From Motacilla alba alba (Eukaryota; Chordata; Aves; Passeriformes; Motacillidae): a DNA stretch of 64,000 bases. The notes under the pieces were generated by a model, which saw only the letters and a list, made by a program, of their open reading frames with translations, was not told the DNA's origin and ran no database searches. Positions 61,331 to 64,000 of the stretch are shown piece after piece; within the stretch, counting starts at the first letter, position 1; every line of letters begins with the position of its first letter. Both the position numbers and the translations under genes were made by a program. The stretch covers positions 41,109,016 through 41,173,015 of the forward strand of contig NC_052019.1 of NCBI RefSeq assembly GCF_015832195.1, in the 5' to 3' direction.

Positions 61331-64000
61331 TTCTGATGTGTGGAATCACTTGGGATGCTGGTGGTGAGATTTTTATCCTGTTCTTTTTATTACTGGTAAA
61401 TTCTGTTTAGCATCTCTCTCAGTCTCTGCTGAACTGGAGAATATTTTTGACCTTTCCATACCAAGATTGTTTAGTTCTGATCCAAGGACATCCTTGGGCT
61501 GCAATTTGAAAAATCCCTGGAACTGTGCTAGTCTGAATCTGGCACATTTTTAATTTCTACCCTTAATTTCTTTTTCTGCTAGTAATGATTCTAATGGTAT
61601 GGACTTGTTTTAATACAGCTGTTAGCGCTGTTGACTTCACGTATGCCTCTGATATTTGATATATTTCACATCCATCCCTTCTGAAGTGGGCACAAAGACT
61701 TTCATCTTTATTAGTTTTAGGCCTGCAGCTTCAAAGATAGCAGAAACAGCTTCTGCTCTCCTCTTCCAATTTGGTACAACAAGAATCTTCCAGAGGCAAA
61801 TGTGCATTCCCATGAGCTGAGAGTATGTGATCACTTTAGCCTTCATCAGATTTGGCCGATTTCAAAATGAGATGATGACTTATTTTGTTGTTACTCCTTT
61901 TAATTATTTTCTCACTTTCCCTTGTGCTATGAACTCCCTGGGTCTTACAAGTAGATTTGATGTTACTTCCAAAAGTAGACTTAGCAGTAATTAGACATAC
62001 CATAAAAAATTAAAAGATTAGGATGAGATCCCCATCCAAGAAAACTCTTTTTTTTTTTTTACAGCAGCGTTAAATTTGAAAAGACATCACAGAACTACTT
62101 CTGCTGAACTGTGAAGTAACAAATAGTATTAAATGGTGGAAGAATTTATATTTTTTCACCACTTCTTCACTAAATGCCTGTATATGGATGCATGTGGTTT
62201 GTCTTTGCAACAATGCAACTCATAAGTCATCCTGCTCTTCATATAAGAATGTTTAAATAGTTTAGGTGAAAGTTCTGTACATAGGTATTCTTTTTTAAAT
62301 TAGAATTAAAACCATCAGGTCTTTGTATTGGATGTATCCTGCTGCTAATCTAAAAATAATTAGTCTAATTACTTTTAATAGAGCGAACTTTAATTCTCTT
62401 TACAATATAAAAAATAATAAATTTGAAACCAGAATAAAGTAAGTGCCCTATGAAGGAATGTATATCTGTTAGCAAGTCTGTATTTGTTAGATTTAAAAGA
62501 GAAGACATTTTTTACAGTGGGTTTTTTAGTGCTCATGATCCTCCACTGTTTTTTGAATAGTAACACCTCAACTTAAAGGTTATTTTGAGAACTTTTCTCA
62601 TTGCAGAGAATCTTCTAAACTTGCTGTAAAATCAACTGTTTCAATTGCATTCAGTTCTATGCAAATAGGTGATACCATGAAATATCAGTTCTCCTCTTTT
62701 TGCTTCTTCTGAAGACCTAAACCTAAGTTAGGTCAACTTAAGACATCTCTGGATTTTAAAAAATAATTTCTGACCCTTGCTTTTTTGGGCATCCTAAAAG
62801 AGTTGTATATGATGCCAGTGTTTTTAAAGAACCTGAGGGAATTATGTTCTCAGAAGCAAACTTCTTTATTTGGAGACTAAAAAACCAATTTGTGTTAATT
62901 TAAATTGCAACCAGCTAGAGATAAATCAATTACTTCCCTCAAATCCAGTCAGTGAGGAAGGAGTCTTAAAAGAGTGAAGTCAGCAATCATCAAGTCAGAT
63001 TTGCTAGTTTGATAACACAACTTTTCTGCTTTAACAGAAGACCTGAAAAATTTAAGACCTGTTAATATGCTGTTTCAAAAAACTCTAAAACAACCAGGAA
63101 CTGAAACAACAAGACCACTCTCACCTCCCCCAAATGCTAAACATTCTCAGTTGATTTTCATTCAGCAGTCTTTGGTTCTTTTTCAGCTTCATAGTGGAGT
63201 TAGTCAGCATTTGGCATCTGGTGCCTCATTTTTCTTTATAGCAGCAATGCTTTGATGTACAGATAATACTTTACCTGTGGCATATTATAATCTTAACTTC
63301 AAGATTTCAATTTCAAACAAAACATCTGCCATAGCACTTTGGACCTTTCTACTTATTATTTAATTGTGCAAGTTTTTAATAAAACAGACTTCTGCTAAGG
63401 TGCCTAGAAATTAGAAAAAATATTAGCATGGCTAAAAATTTCAGTAAACTAATAATTAACAATCTTCAGATTCGTCTTAAGCATTCTACATGTATGGAAT
63501 TCTTTTTGATGCAATGCTATGGTGGACTGAGTAAACAACATTATGGACCATCAAAGTTTGTAGACACTGATATTGCTAAAATTCTGCAGAGGGAGACTGA
63601 TTAGATATGAGAAATATTTACTTTCTTCTTCAGCCATCATGCGTAATATAAATGTGTTTAGTTATTGCAGAGCATTTATCACCAAGTGATTCAGACACCC
63701 CGTTAATTGCAGTGCTGGATTAGATTAAGCATGTATTAATTGTTTTGTTCCTGCTAATTTACGTGAAGCCATAAGCTTGAGGGCTTGATATTCCTATCTT
63801 GTTTGTTTTGCAATTGAATTACTAGCTTCACCTATTAGTGTTGAAGCTGTTGATAAGTGCCTTCTGTTGGGGATGCATTGGAATTCTTAGGCATAAAATT
63901 ATAAATGAAGCGTGCATTGAGATGTGAATCTTTACAAAAGCCATTCTCTTTCATATAGTAACTTGCTGCTATACCCTGGGAAAATGCAGTGCTTTAATAT
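61331..64000. other. Intron 1 to window edge, nothing recognised
   Basis: AT-rich DNA to the right edge. T13 at 62048-62060 is followed by ACAG and looks like a splice acceptor, but the downstream sequence does not match PDGFC exon 2. Confidence 0.45.

Larger units (their letters stand above)
5245..64000 (+). other. PDGFC: PDGFC intron 1, 5' portion (continues beyond window)
   Basis: The remaining 58.7 kb carries no sequence I can match to PDGFC exon 2 (which should encode GVQDPQHE followed by the first CUB strands) or to any other gene. A large first intron fits the roughly 200 kb size I recall for human PDGFC. The intron is AT-rich, with T-runs predominating on the sense strand, sparse CR1 fragments in both orientations, and simple repeats. 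A missed small or lineage-specific exon cannot be excluded by eye. Confidence 0.8.

Noticed and set aside
62048..62064. T13-ACAG, a strong splice-acceptor look-alike considered for PDGFC exon 2
   Set aside because: The bases after the AG do not encode the expected Val-Gln-Asp start and reach a stop quickly; no donor with CUB homology follows.
1..64000. tRNA, rRNA, CRISPR arrays, bacterial operons, viral insertions or endogenous retroviral LTRs
   Set aside because: None of their signatures was seen on either strand. The eukaryotic CpG island, large intron and CR1 content explain the window.

Overview
The window reads as vertebrate nuclear DNA, most likely avian. It is AT-rich and gene-poor with one sharp CpG island. 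The only recognisable interspersed repeats are 5'-truncated CR1 LINEs, whose 3' ends carry the ATTCTGTG-type octamers typical of bird and reptile CR1. No bacterial, phage or organellar content is visible: no operons, rRNA, CRISPR or insertion sequences.

Only one protein-coding exon can be supported. It is the first coding exon of PDGFC (platelet-derived growth factor C) on the + strand at 5127-5244, inside a CpG island of about 1.2 kb (about 4346-5530). The exon encodes the signal peptide and the start of the mature N-terminus and ends at a consensus donor (G|GTAAGG) in phase 1, as I recall for mammalian PDGFC. I found no match to exon 2 (the start of the CUB domain). Everything from 5245 to the right edge is therefore read as the 5' part of a very large first intron, at least 58.7 kb. 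Bases 1 to about 4345 are upstream intergenic sequence.

Layout: 1-4345 is intergenic and A-rich on the + strand, with one old CR1. At 4346-5530 lie the CpG-island promoter, the leader with two overlapping upstream ORFs, exon 1 and the start of intron 1; perfect EGR1-type motifs and G-quadruplex motifs sit on both sides of the exon. At 5531-64000 is intron 1. It is T-rich on the + strand and holds four further CR1 fragments (36.3, 44.5, 50.2 and 51.4 kb), many homopolymer and microsatellite tracts, a recent 53-bp-period tandem duplication, several compact inverted repeats, and two unidentified GC-rich patches (54.2-54.6 and 61.1-61.3 kb).

The most rewarding points are the translational-control architecture of the leader (two overlapping uORFs before a weak start context), the paired EGR1 and G4 motifs around exon 1, the apparent change in strand composition at the promoter, and several structured repeats in the intron. 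I saw no evidence of a wholly new gene system. All identifications rest on reading the sequence and on recalled family knowledge; no search was run.
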